From positions 1-54,355 of the forward strand of contig DAOLIQ010000014.1 in NCBI GenBank assembly GCA_035328465.1: a DNA stretch of 54,355 nucleotides. Direction: 5' to 3'. The translations under genes were made by a program, and so were the position numbers. This document shows positions 1 to 8,627 of the stretch, piece after piece. Source of the DNA: JADJEI01 sp035328465 (lineage in GTDB: Bacteria; Bacteroidota; Ignavibacteria; Ignavibacteriales; Ignavibacteriaceae). Positions within the stretch are counted from its first letter, which is position 1. Each line of letters begins with the position of its first letter. Below the pieces are notes generated by a model. That model was not told the origin of the DNA. It worked only from the letters and a program-made list of their open reading frames with translations, and made no database searches.

Positions 1-15
1 TCAGGAGACCGATCC

Positions 16-1413
16 CTACAATTCAAACACATCCCCCCGCTTGGGAAAATGAACTCCGCGGTAGCCTTTGCTTTTAATTTTTGTCTGTAACACTTCAGCT
101 TCTTCCGGATCGCCGTGCACAAGGAATATATTTTTAAGCTTCTGCTGCGGACAAAAGTGGAGATAATCTAAAAGTCCCTTCTGATCTGCGTGCGCACTAA
201 AGTAATCCATCTTTTTTATTTTACTTTTTACTTTGTACGGCTCACCAAAAATATTCACTTCCTCTGCCCCATCCATAATTTTCCGGGCGAGTGTATTTTG
301 TGCAGCATAACCGACAAATAAAATCAGGTTGTTCGGGTTTTCAATATTGTTTTTTAAGTGATGAAGTATCCTGCCCCCTTCAGCCATTCCCGATGCGGAG
401 ATAATAATACAGCTCCCCTTAAAATCATTCAACTCTTTTGACTGCTCAACATCACGGATATAAGTGAGCCTGTCAAATCCAAACGGGTCTTCATGGCTTT
501 GGAGGAAAACTCTGTAAGTTTCGCGGTCGTAACATTCGGGATGCATCCTGTAAATGTTAGTCACATCAACAGCAAGCGGACTATCAACAAAAATCGGAAA
601 CACAGGAATTCTATTTTGATTAAAAAGTTTATGCAAAACATAAACGAGCAGTTGAGTTCTTCCAACAGCAAAAGCAGGAATGATAATCTTCCCCTTCCTT
701 TCCACCGCCTCCAAAATAGTTGAAGTAAGTGCCTCCTCAACTTCATCTTCAACCGAGTGCAGCCTTCCGCCATAGGTGCTTTCCATAATAAGTGCATCAA
801 GCTCGCGCGGAATATTGGGGTCGTGAATGATCGGCATTTCAGAGCGACCAATATCACCGCTGAAGCCAAGGCGGGTGTTTTTTCCATTTTCTTTTATCTC
901 AAGGATAATTCCCGATGAGCCGAGAATATGTCCCGCATCAGTGAAAGTTGCAAGCACGCCTGGCGCAACTTCTACGGGGCGGTCATACTGCACACCGATA
1001 AATTGCTGCATCGCTTTTTCAACATCTTCCTGTTCGTACAGCGGCTCGAAAAGATTTTTATTTTGTTTTTTACGCCGCTTGTTTACAAATTCAACATCCT
1101 TTGCCTGCAAATGTGCTGAATCGCGAAGCATTGCCTGGCAAAGATCCACCGTAGCAGCAGTTGTATAAATTGATCCTTCAAAAGCATTTTTAGCAAGATT
1201 CGGGATGTTGCCGCTGTGGTCAATGTGTGCGTGGGATAAAAGCATTACATCAATTTCTGAAGGATTAAAAGGAAATGTGCGGTTTGTATCGAATGCGTCT
1301 TTTCGCTTGCCTTGAAATAAGCCGCAATCAAGTAAAATCTTTTTTCCGTTAATGGATAATAAATGCTGCGAGCCTGTGACGGTTTGTGCTGCCCCGATAA
1401 ATTGAATTTTCAA
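16..1413 (-). CDS. MBL-fold beta-CASP hydrolase (CPSF/RNase J-like RNA-processing family)
   Basis: A 465-residue metallo-beta-lactamase-fold protein with the beta-CASP layout of CPSF73-type nucleases. Visible motifs are HAHIDHSG at residues 61-68 (zinc site), DAGHILGS near 160, FSGDIGR near 184, then the beta-CASP part with VDSPLAV near 278, SASGMAEGGR near 340, SAHAD near 411 and VHGD near 437, matching the order of the known family. Family members cleave or trim RNA in the cytoplasm; the substrate here is not predictable. The start codon is TTG, supported by AAAGG about six bases upstream; no ATG is near. The coding end lies close to the window edge, so the downstream neighbour is unseen. 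Confidence 0.9.
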   Translation of the reverse strand: MKIQFIGAAQTVTGSQHLLSINGKKILLDCGLFQGKRKDAFDTNRTFPFNPSEIDVMLLSHAHIDHSGNIPNLAKNAFEGSIYTTAATVDLCQAMLRDSAHLQAKDVEFVNKRRKKQNKNLFEPLYEQEDVEKAMQQFIGVQYDRPVEVAPGVLATFTDAGHILGSSGIILEIKENGKNTRLGFSGDIGRSEMPIIHDPNIPRELDALIMESTYGGRLHSVEDEVEEALTSTILEAVERKGKIIIPAFAVGRTQLLVYVLHKLFNQNRIPVFPIFVDSPLAVDVTNIYRMHPECYDRETYRVFLQSHEDPFGFDRLTYIRDVEQSKELNDFKGSCIIISASGMAEGGRILHHLKNNIENPNNLILFVGYAAQNTLARKIMDGAEEVNIFGEPYKVKSKIKKMDYFSAHADQKGLLDYLHFCPQQKLKNIFLVHGDPEEAEVLQTKIKSKGYRGVHFPKRGDVFEL

Positions 1414-1473
1414 ATCTGCACCTTTAATGTGATTGATTGTTATGCAAAAATAAGAATGATAGCTGATAAAAAA

Positions 1474-2133
1474 TCAGACTGTGATTTGATTTAACTCAAA
1501 TATCATTAAATTTTTTATATGTGATTCATTTGCTTTACGAATCATAAACTTTGCGACGGTTTCTGCTTCAACGGGTTTGTATTTTTTTAAAGGGGGGATT
1601 ATCCTTGAAAGGATATTCATTGCAGCAATACCATATTTTTCGGCAGTACGGTTTTCATTTCTTTTACCTGAAAGAATCGAAGGTCTGAATATTAAAATAT
1701 TTTTAAAACCAAGGGAAGAAACCTTCATATCTAGTTCACCTTTCATTTTTAAATAAAAATTTCCCGAATTTTTATTTGCACCCGCTGATGAAACTAACAA
1801 ATATTTTTCAACTCCATTTTGAAATGCTGCTTGAGCAGATTCATATTGATAAGAAAAATCAATTTTGTATTGCACTGCTTTACTCCCGGCTTTTTTAATT
1901 GTAGTTCCCAAAGCAGAATAAAGTTCATCACCGGTGATTTCATTTTTCCAATCGTTAAGCTTCTCAAAATCAACGAGATGTTCTCTTAGTTTGGGGTCGG
2001 TAATTCCAACTGATCTTCTTGTAAAAACTTTTACAAAAGAATATCTTTCATCAACTAACAAATTCTGCGTAAGAAATTTACCTACTAAACCTGTAGCACC
2101 AATAACGATAGCGGTTTTCAAATTTTTAATCAA
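1474..2133 (-). CDS. NAD(P)-binding oxidoreductase, atypical SDR / TIP30-like
   Basis: 219 residues with an N-terminal Rossmann dinucleotide motif, VIGATGLVGKFL at about residues 10-21, and an NmrA/HTATIP2-like body (LVSSAGAN near 116, then a Y-x3-K-like LKMKGELD). Such proteins bind NAD(P) and act as small cytosolic reductases or redox-sensing scaffolds; no substrate can be read off. The likely start is TTG, six bases after the stop of the upstream gene, with no Shine-Dalgarno sequence, which suggests translational coupling. A second TTG four codons downstream is an alternative start. Confidence 0.75.
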   Translation of the reverse strand: MIKNLKTAIVIGATGLVGKFLTQNLLVDERYSFVKVFTRRSVGITDPKLREHLVDFEKLNDWKNEITGDELYSALGTTIKKAGSKAVQYKIDFSYQYESAQAAFQNGVEKYLLVSSAGANKNSGNFYLKMKGELDMKVSSLGFKNILIFRPSILSGKRNENRTAEKYGIAAMNILSRIIPPLKKYKPVEAETVAKFMIRKANESHIKNLMIFELNQITV

Positions 2134-2139
2134 GAATAA

Positions 2140-3075
2140 TTATAATATTCCAACTGTAAACACAAATGCTCTATCATTAAATTTGTTGAAGGTCATTATG
2201 TATTCGAAATTGATAAGAATCTCGAAAGAGTAAGTACGGAAGGCTCTAATGCCTGTGTTCAATGAAAATTCGAACCCATCAGCTTTGTCGCTGAAAAAAT
2301 CGTGAGAAACCCAGTGAAAACCAAGAGCACCTCCGAGGTAGGGGCAGAAATCAGTTTTAGTAAAAAGATACTGCCCATAAATATTCATTGCAAAACCTCT
2401 TCTGATCCCGAGCATTAAACCAAGTGCTGCTTCATCAAGTTCGAAACCGTAGCGGAGATCAAACACAAGTGAATTATCAACTTCATCATATCCATTTGTC
2501 GGATAGAGATAACCGAAAGAAACCCCAAAATTTTTATTTGAGCCTCGACGTAATGAATTTTTTGTTTCAGTTTCTGTCACCTGCCCAACTTCAACATCTT
2601 GATTAATAGATTTTTTTTCGTTAACACTTTTAGCAATTCTTTTCATAACAACTTCAAGGTCTTCAACATTTGCTGCAGTAATTTGATCAATAATAATATC
2701 TTCAGAAGTCGTTACATTAATCAGAAAATACTGCACAATTATTTTTTCACCGAGTGCGGATAGGTTACCGGTCAAAACCTCATCAGCGCCTAATTCATTT
2801 CCAATTTTTACTGCACAATAATTGTCTGAATAAATGCAATCATTATTTGAGAGCACTTCAGAAGTAAGTTTTTGCTGAACTAAACTGAATGAATCAAGTT
2901 TACTGATTTCAAGCCGAAGCATTGCATCAGCAGTCTGCACAAAAACAGAATCAACCCCGTTATAAGTGAATGGAAGCACAGCAATTTTTTTATTCTGCGT
3001 TTCCTGAGCCAACGATAATGCTGTAAATAACAGTGGAAGGACTATGGCGATGATTATTCTATTAATTGTATTCAT
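2140..3075 (-). CDS. Exported protein, LpoB/CsgG-like N-terminus with C-terminal beta-barrel-like part
   Basis: About 311 residues. The start is placed at ATG 3075, because AAGGGG sits six bases upstream and the protein then begins with a clean signal peptide (hydrophobic run ending near SLAQ). A longer frame reaches 3156 but starts with TTG. After the signal comes IAVLPFTYNG and LRLEISKLDSFSLVQQKL, the pattern of periplasmic domains related to LpoB, TolB or CsgG. The C-terminal 120 residues alternate aromatic and polar residues (FGVSFGYLYPTNGYDEVD, YGQYLFTK) and end in a hydrophobic strand, as in small outer-membrane barrels. No enzyme motif is seen. Possibly co-transcribed with the M14 peptidase gene upstream. 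Confidence 0.6.
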   Translation of the reverse strand: MNTINRIIIAIVLPLLFTALSLAQETQNKKIAVLPFTYNGVDSVFVQTADAMLRLEISKLDSFSLVQQKLTSEVLSNNDCIYSDNYCAVKIGNELGADEVLTGNLSALGEKIIVQYFLINVTTSEDIIIDQITAANVEDLEVVMKRIAKSVNEKKSINQDVEVGQVTETETKNSLRRGSNKNFGVSFGYLYPTNGYDEVDNSLVFDLRYGFELDEAALGLMLGIRRGFAMNIYGQYLFTKTDFCPYLGGALGFHWVSHDFFSDKADGFEFSLNTGIRAFRTYSFEILINFEYIMTFNKFNDRAFVFTVGIL

Positions 3076-3148
3076 ACAGACCCCTTGAAATTTTTTATTC
3101 ATAGATAAATAAACCAATTGCTTAAAGCAAAAATAACAACAATTACAT

Positions 3149-4915
3149 TTATTCAATTCTCATTATCGGGTATAAATTAAGCTGCTCATCCCAGTAAGGC
3201 GAGCGTTGATAAAAGAAATTTAATCTTTCGTAAGAATTGCTGCGGAAGGATTCATCGGATTTTAATTTCTCTTCAAATTCTTTTCGAAGGTCTTCATTAT
3301 TGTTCAACATTTCTTCGGCAACTTTTTCCATCACATAATTTTCAAAATATTCTTTTTGTTCGAATATGCCGTTCATAAATCCCCATTGAACAAATGAGTC
3401 ACTGCTTTTCGGTTCAAGCAGATGTGCAATTATTCTGATCGTTCTTTGATTAGTGGGAACGATAAAAGTACCGGCGGGAATTGATAACTCTTCAGAATAA
3501 GTCTCATATTCAAAACTTACATGCTGTCTCCCTTCATAAGATGCCGGATCAAATTTTACATTTTTAAATTTATAGCGAGTAACTTTTTTCGTTTCTGGTT
3601 CGGTAGTTTGATGGAAATTGATTCCATGTAATTTTATTCTTTCGACGAGTGAAGAATATTCTTTAGGAATAAGGTAAGCAGAAGGAAGACGAATCGAATC
3701 AGTTGCTTTCACATCATTAAATAGTTTTGTTTTAAAAGTTTGCTTTTCAGTTGTGTAAACAATTTTATCGGCGCCAGAGATAACAGAAGAATCATGGTAA
3801 AATTTATAGCCAAGAAAATCAGTAATGCTGAAATCATCACCTGTATCAAAGGTAAGCGGCATATATTTTTTCTTTACCAGGAAATCCTCAATTGAATTTT
3901 TATCCGCCTCTGCATTTAGCTTAATCAAAGCTGAAGAGTTTTCATTTACAATTTTTATTACTGATTCAAGTACAGCCTTTGTAGAAAAAACACGATCTTT
4001 ATAAGGTTTTAACATGTGAGTTTCAACAAGCAGACAGATTCTATTTTGTTGTGCAAAATATCCTGTTGAAAATCTTGGAGAAGCTGCCCAATCAACGATC
4101 CCGGATTCAATTCCCTTCGACCAATCTTTGAAACCGACATATTGAAAAACAGGGAACCCTTTAGATTCAACATAATCCGTCATTTGTGGAATAAAAATAT
4201 TCTTAGTCCAATTTGAAAGCGAAGGATAAATATTACCATAAATTTCGAGCCCGTAAGTAATTTGATATTGATAATCAGCACCGTCGGTAGTATGAGTGTC
4301 AACAATAAAATCCGGCTGCCAAGCTGAAACTAATTTTAACATTGCCTGCATTTCAGGCGCATCTGCTTTCATCCAATCACGATTAAGATTTAAGTTTTGA
4401 GCAGTAGCTCGCCATCCCATTTCAATCGGACCATTTTGATTTATCCTGTTGAACCTGCTGAATCTTTCGTGCGCATCCACGCTGAAAATAGGAATGACGA
4501 GCAAGTTTATTTTCTCTAAATATTTTTCTGATTCTTTTGTTATGAGAATATCACGAAGTAAAAGCATTGAAGCATCTTTGCCTTCAATTTCACCGGAGTG
4601 AATACCGCAAATAATCAGCACCAACGGTTTGCCGGATTGTTTAGATAGTTCGGAAGAGAATGATTTATCTTTTGAAACGACAAGACAATTTATATCTCTC
4701 CCCTGCGGTGATTTACCAATGGAAAAAAAAGATGCATAGTCCGAAGCCGCATCTAGTGCTCTGAAGTACTGCATAGTTTCGTCGTAGCTTTCAGTTTTTA
4801 GGTAGTTTGAAGATTCAAATTTAGTAAGCCAATCGGGTGGAAATTTATCCTGAGCAAATAATGAAGCAGAACAAACAAACAATGCCGTTAGGCAATTGAT
4901 GATGAGTTTTTTCAT
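3149..4915 (-). CDS. M14-family zinc carboxypeptidase, exported
   Basis: 588 residues with a signal peptide (residues 1-21, cleavage after SLFAQ). The zinc motif H-x2-E is visible as GIHSGEIEGK (H106, E109), the third zinc ligand is probably in DFIVDTHTTDG near 205, and the catalytic glutamate is probably in LLVETHML near 300. Together these give the M14 peptidase fold in the first 350 residues, followed by a beta-rich C-terminal extension. It probably trims peptides in the periplasm or outside the cell. The ATG start gives the signal peptide directly. Transcribed divergently from the TerB-like gene at 5054. Confidence 0.88.
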   Translation of the reverse strand: MKKLIINCLTALFVCSASLFAQDKFPPDWLTKFESSNYLKTESYDETMQYFRALDAASDYASFFSIGKSPQGRDINCLVVSKDKSFSSELSKQSGKPLVLIICGIHSGEIEGKDASMLLLRDILITKESEKYLEKINLLVIPIFSVDAHERFSRFNRINQNGPIEMGWRATAQNLNLNRDWMKADAPEMQAMLKLVSAWQPDFIVDTHTTDGADYQYQITYGLEIYGNIYPSLSNWTKNIFIPQMTDYVESKGFPVFQYVGFKDWSKGIESGIVDWAASPRFSTGYFAQQNRICLLVETHMLKPYKDRVFSTKAVLESVIKIVNENSSALIKLNAEADKNSIEDFLVKKKYMPLTFDTGDDFSITDFLGYKFYHDSSVISGADKIVYTTEKQTFKTKLFNDVKATDSIRLPSAYLIPKEYSSLVERIKLHGINFHQTTEPETKKVTRYKFKNVKFDPASYEGRQHVSFEYETYSEELSIPAGTFIVPTNQRTIRIIAHLLEPKSSDSFVQWGFMNGIFEQKEYFENYVMEKVAEEMLNNNEDLRKEFEEKLKSDESFRSNSYERLNFFYQRSPYWDEQLNLYPIMRIE

Positions 4916-5053
4916 TTAAGAATTTCCATTTTGTTTTCGACTATTAAGAGTGATATAAAAATAATATATAATTGATAAACGAAATAATAATTGAATTTTT
5001 ATCTCACTTAATTTTTATTATGTTTAACCATCGAAAAACTCAAATAGGGCAAA

Positions 5054-5467
5054 ATGAACATCAACTTATTAGACAAAAGCAATTACTTAAAAGGCTTGTT
5101 TATTACCGCACGAAAAGACAAGCAGCTTACCGAAACAGAAAAAAGCATTCTTAAAAAACTTTCTCAAAAACTTGGCTTCGCAAATGACTTTTATGAAGAA
5201 ACAATCAGCGGACTTCTTGCAAATAAATATATCCCCGATGATCCAATTAAGTTTAACGACAGCGAAGTTGCCAAATCATTTCTCGGTGATGCATTGAAAT
5301 TAATCTATTCTGACGGTTGTATTTCTGATGTGGAGATTAATTGGTTAAAAGAAACTGCTGAAGTAAATAATATTGATATTAGCTGGTTTGAAGAGCAGCA
5401 TAAAAAAATAAAAGAAATTCCGGCTCAGAATATCGCTGCGGAGTTTTCTCTTTATTCTATAATCTGA
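5054..5467 (+). CDS. TerB-like helical protein
   Basis: 137 residues, soluble, all-helical by composition. Two segments have the TerB pattern of a small residue, Asp-x, hydrophobic, then Glu: ARKDKQLTETEKSIL near residues 19-33 and YSDGCISDVEINWLK near 85-99. Known TerB-like domains occur in tellurite-resistance and chaperone-linked proteins and can bind metal ions, but function here is unknown. AGGG lies seven bases before the ATG. It stands alone, with about 190 bases to the next gene. Confidence 0.55.
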   Translation: MNINLLDKSNYLKGLFITARKDKQLTETEKSILKKLSQKLGFANDFYEETISGLLANKYIPDDPIKFNDSEVAKSFLGDALKLIYSDGCISDVEINWLKETAEVNNIDISWFEEQHKKIKEIPAQNIAAEFSLYSII

Positions 5468-5664
5468 TTTTTGAAATTATGACTGATTCATTTCATTCAT
5501 ATCCACTCAAACGAATATCAAAATCAATTTAGTGTCTACCATTAATTCCTCTCCTTTAATTATCCTTTGTCAATTCAAAATATTATTTTTGATTTACAAG
5601 GAATAAAAAATAATTAGTCATTCATATTTTATTCCTCATCAATCACTTCTAAAAAGGAATGCAA

Positions 5665-6699
5665 ATGAAAAAAATGAAAGCCCTCGTAAAAAAATATTCT
5701 AAGCCCGGAATTTGGATGGATGAAGTTCCTGTTCCCGAGTACGGACCAAATGATGTATTAATTAAAATTCATAAAACCGCAATTTGCGGAACTGACATTC
5801 ACATTTATAACTGGGATGAGTGGGCGCAAAAAACTATTCCAGTTCCAATGCATGTAGGTCACGAGTATGTTGGAACGATTGAAGCATTCGGTGTTAATGT
5901 GCACGATGTTCGTGTTGGAGACTTAGTCAGCGGTGAAGGACATATTGTTTGCGGAACTTGTAGAAACTGCCGCGCCGGTCGCGGTCATCTTTGTCCAAAT
6001 ACAAAGGGTGTGGGAGTTAATCGTCCCGGCTGTTTCGCCGAGTATCTTGTCATTCCCGTTCAAAACATCTGGCATTGCGATCCAAAAATTTCCACAGACA
6101 TTTTATCTGTCTTTGATCCTTTTGGAAATGCAGTTCACACGGCTTTAAGTTATGATTTACTCGGCGAGGATGTTCTTATTACCGGTGCGGGACCAATAGG
6201 AATAATGGCAGCTGCAGTAGCAATTCATGCTGGCGCACGCAACACTGTAATTACAGATATGAACCCCTACCGTTTGGAACTTGCGAGAAAAATGGGAGTT
6301 ACCCGCGCAGTGGATGTTTCTAAAGAAAAATTGCCAGACATCGTAAAAGAACTTGGAATGAAAGAAGGCTTTGATGTTGGGTTGGAAATGTCAGGCAGTA
6401 TTCGGGCATTCAATGATATGATTGATGTAATGTTTCATGGGGGGAATATTGCATTGCTCGGAATTCTTCCATCAAATGGTTCTGTTGATTGGACAAAAAT
6501 TATTTTTAACGGCTTAAATATCCGCGGTATCTACGGCAGAAAAATGTTCGAGACCTGGTATAAGATGCAGGCAATGGTACAAAGCGGATTGGATATAACT
6601 ACAATCATCACTCATAAATTTAAAATTGATGATTACATAGAAGCTTTTGAAATTATGAAGTCAGGAAACTCCGGCAAAGTAATTTTAGAATGGTTATAG
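5665..6699 (+). CDS. tdh: L-threonine 3-dehydrogenase
   Basis: Zinc-dependent medium-chain dehydrogenase oxidising L-threonine to 2-amino-3-ketobutyrate with NAD+. Visible motifs are the catalytic zinc region AICGTDIHIYNWDEW and GHEYVG, the structural-zinc loop CGTCRNCRAGRGHLC, the Rossmann motif GAGPIGIMAAA, and the C-terminal GRKMFETWYKM typical of Tdh. An ATG at 5659 is possible, but it directly abuts the AAAAAGGA ribosome site; ATG 5665 lies six bases after it and is preferred (344 residues, the usual length). The next gene, kbl, completes the pathway. Confidence 0.96.
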   Translation: MKKMKALVKKYSKPGIWMDEVPVPEYGPNDVLIKIHKTAICGTDIHIYNWDEWAQKTIPVPMHVGHEYVGTIEAFGVNVHDVRVGDLVSGEGHIVCGTCRNCRAGRGHLCPNTKGVGVNRPGCFAEYLVIPVQNIWHCDPKISTDILSVFDPFGNAVHTALSYDLLGEDVLITGAGPIGIMAAAVAIHAGARNTVITDMNPYRLELARKMGVTRAVDVSKEKLPDIVKELGMKEGFDVGLEMSGSIRAFNDMIDVMFHGGNIALLGILPSNGSVDWTKIIFNGLNIRGIYGRKMFETWYKMQAMVQSGLDITTIITHKFKIDDYIEAFEIMKSGNSGKVILEWL

Positions 6700-6717
6700 A
6701 ATAAATCGAAAAAGGTT

Positions 6718-6786
6718 TAACCACAAAGTGCACAAAGGATTTCACAAAGAACACTAAGATTTTACTTCGTGAACTTTGTGTTAAAG
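6718..6786. repeat. Palindromic intergenic repeat between tdh and kbl
   Basis: The left arm, AACCACAAAGTGCAC at 6719-6733, is nearly the reverse complement of the right arm, GTGAACTTTGTGTT at 6769-6782. Two more CACAAAG copies lie between them, at about 6731 and 6743. The whole can fold into a hairpin of roughly 65 bases. This CACAAAG/CTTTGTG style of repeat is found between genes in many bacterial genomes. It lies inside the tdh-kbl transcript and may affect mRNA stability; that is inference. Confidence 0.65.
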
Positions 6787-6817
6787 ATGTATTTAACTTT
6801 AAGCAAGAGAGAATAAA

Positions 6818-8008
6818 ATGAAAACTGAAACTAGAAATCACTACAGAGAAATTCTTAACGGCATCGAAAAAGAAGGACTCTTCAAAAAAGAACGAATAAT
6901 TACCACCCCCCAAAGTGCGCATATTGCTGTTACGACCGGACAGCAAGTTCTTAATATGTGTGCAAATAATTATTTGGGATTAGCTGACAATCCGGAAATA
7001 ATTAAAGCGGCAAAAGAAAGTTTTGATAAATGGGGGTTCGGAATGTCTTCGGTCAGATTTATTTGCGGTACTCAGGAAATCCACAAAGAACTTGAAAAGA
7101 AAATATCTGAATTCCTGGGAACAGAAGACACAATTCTTTACACATCCTGCTTTGATGCAAACGGTGGATTGTTCGAAACTCTGCTTGGCGAAGACGATGC
7201 AATTGTAAGCGATGAATTAAATCACGCAAGTATTATTGATGGAATAAGGTTGAGCAAGGCTCAGCGTTATCGTTATAAAAATCGTGACATGAATGATCTT
7301 GAAGAAAAATTAAAAGAAGCTAAAGTGAATAACGCAAAAAATATTTTAGTTTCAACCGATGGAGTTTTTTCAATGGATGGATTTATCGCACCATTAAAAA
7401 ATATTTGCGATCTTGCAGAAAAATACGGCGCAATGGTAATGGTTGACGATAGTCACGCAGTCGGATTTATTGGCGAACACGGCAAAGGTACCCACGAATA
7501 CAATGGAGTTATTGGAAGAGTGGATATCATTACCGGAACACTTGGCAAAGCACTTGGCGGGGCTAGCGGGGGTTATACTTCAGCAAGAAAAGAAATTGTT
7601 GATTTGCTTCGACAGCGCTCGCGTCCATATTTATTTTCAAACACAGTTGCGCCAAATATTGTTGCAGCTTCAATAAAAGTTTTGGAAATGCTTTCTTCCA
7701 CAACTCACTTAAGAGACAAGCTGGAAGACAACACAAAATATTTTAGAGAAAGAATAAAAGCTGCAGGTTTCAACATTAAAGATGGCGTTCATCCAATCGT
7801 TCCAATTATGCTTGGCGATGCAGTACTTGCTCAAACTATGGCAGCAAAGATGCTTGAGAAAGGCGTTTACGTGATTGGCTTTTTTTTTCCGGTCGTTCCG
7901 AAAGGAACTGCAAGGATCCGCGTGCAAATTTCGGCTGCCCACTCTAAGCAGGATTTAGATTTTGCAGTTGAAAAATTTACTGAAGTAAAAAAAGAGATGA
8001 ACATTTAG
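6818..8008 (+). CDS. kbl: Glycine C-acetyltransferase (2-amino-3-ketobutyrate CoA ligase)
   Basis: 396-residue PLP enzyme of the alpha-oxoamine synthase family that converts 2-amino-3-ketobutyrate and CoA into glycine and acetyl-CoA. Visible are NMCANNYLGLADNPE near residue 45, the PLP-binding DDSHAVGFIGEHGKGT near 210, and the Schiff-base lysine motif TGTLGKALGGASGGY near 240. Length and motif order match Kbl rather than BioF or HemA, and the tdh neighbour 118 bases upstream settles the role. GAGAG lies upstream of the ATG. Confidence 0.96.
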   Translation: MKTETRNHYREILNGIEKEGLFKKERIITTPQSAHIAVTTGQQVLNMCANNYLGLADNPEIIKAAKESFDKWGFGMSSVRFICGTQEIHKELEKKISEFLGTEDTILYTSCFDANGGLFETLLGEDDAIVSDELNHASIIDGIRLSKAQRYRYKNRDMNDLEEKLKEAKVNNAKNILVSTDGVFSMDGFIAPLKNICDLAEKYGAMVMVDDSHAVGFIGEHGKGTHEYNGVIGRVDIITGTLGKALGGASGGYTSARKEIVDLLRQRSRPYLFSNTVAPNIVAASIKVLEMLSSTTHLRDKLEDNTKYFRERIKAAGFNIKDGVHPIVPIMLGDAVLAQTMAAKMLEKGVYVIGFFFPVVPKGTARIRVQISAAHSKQDLDFAVEKFTEVKKEMNI

Positions 8009-8031
8009 AACAATCGAACACAAATTTCTCT

Positions 8032-8064
8032 CATCTGTTAATCTGCGGAATCTTTGTAATCTAA
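8032..8064. repeat. Short degenerate repeat (TNTGNNAATC x3)
   Basis: Three consecutive approximate copies of a 10-11 base unit ending in AATC (CTGTTAATC, TGCGGAATC, TTTGTAATC) lie between kbl and the macrodomain gene. It resembles intergenic TAATCTGCG-type repeats common in other genomes. Weak on its own. Confidence 0.35.
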
Positions 8065-8085
8065 GTTCTATTCGTAATTTGACTG

Positions 8086-8610
8086 ATGAAAATAATTGAA
8101 ATTGTTAAAGGTGATATAACAAAATTAAAAGTTGATGCTATTGTAAATGCAGCGAATAATTCACTGCTCGGCGGGGGCGGTGTTGATGGAGCAATTCATC
8201 GAGCTGCAGGTTCTTTGCTTCTTGAGGAATGCAGAAAGTTAAACGGCTGCAAAACCGGTGAAGCTAAAATAACAAAAGGTTATAATCTTCCAGCAAAATT
8301 TGTAATTCATACTGTTGGACCTGTTTGGAACGGTGGCGGTGATTCCGAAGACAAATTGCTTGAAAATTGTTATAAAAATTCACTGACACTTGCAGTTAAA
8401 TATAATATTAAAGCAATTGCATTCCCTGCTATTTCAACAGGGGCTTATGGATTTCCCCACAATAGAGCAGCCAATGTCGCAATTCAAACAGTACTCGATT
8501 TTACAAGCAAAAACCGACTGATTGAGAAAGTGATTTTCGTTTGTTTTGATGATAAAACTTTTGATATCTATCATAATGAATTAGCACAGGCACAGAATAA
8601 AAACGAGTAA
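8086..8610 (+). CDS. Macrodomain protein, O-acetyl-ADP-ribose deacetylase-like
   Basis: 174 residues forming one complete macrodomain of the MacroD/YmdB type. Motifs: GDITKLKVDAIVNAANNSLL at about 8-27, GGGGVDGAIHRAAG at about 29-42 (ribose-phosphate loop), HTVGPVW near 74, and AFPAISTGAYGFP near 108-120. Known members hydrolyse O-acetyl-ADP-ribose or mono-ADP-ribosylated proteins in the cytoplasm. No ADP-ribosyltransferase or sirtuin is seen nearby, so this is probably a housekeeping copy. Confidence 0.92.
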   Translation: MKIIEIVKGDITKLKVDAIVNAANNSLLGGGGVDGAIHRAAGSLLLEECRKLNGCKTGEAKITKGYNLPAKFVIHTVGPVWNGGGDSEDKLLENCYKNSLTLAVKYNIKAIAFPAISTGAYGFPHNRAANVAIQTVLDFTSKNRLIEKVIFVCFDDKTFDIYHNELAQAQNKNE

Positions 8611-8627
8611 TAAAAACCAAATATTTT

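Noticed and set aside
827..1168. Plus-strand ORF of 113 codons inside the first gene
   Set aside because: Antisense shadow of the beta-CASP hydrolase; low-complexity, Cys/Phe-rich product and no ribosome site.
5564..5592. Bacteroidetes-like promoter (TTTG ... TATTTTTG) before tdh
   Set aside because: Spacer is about 14 bases rather than the roughly 19-21 expected, so the match is probably chance in AT-rich DNA.
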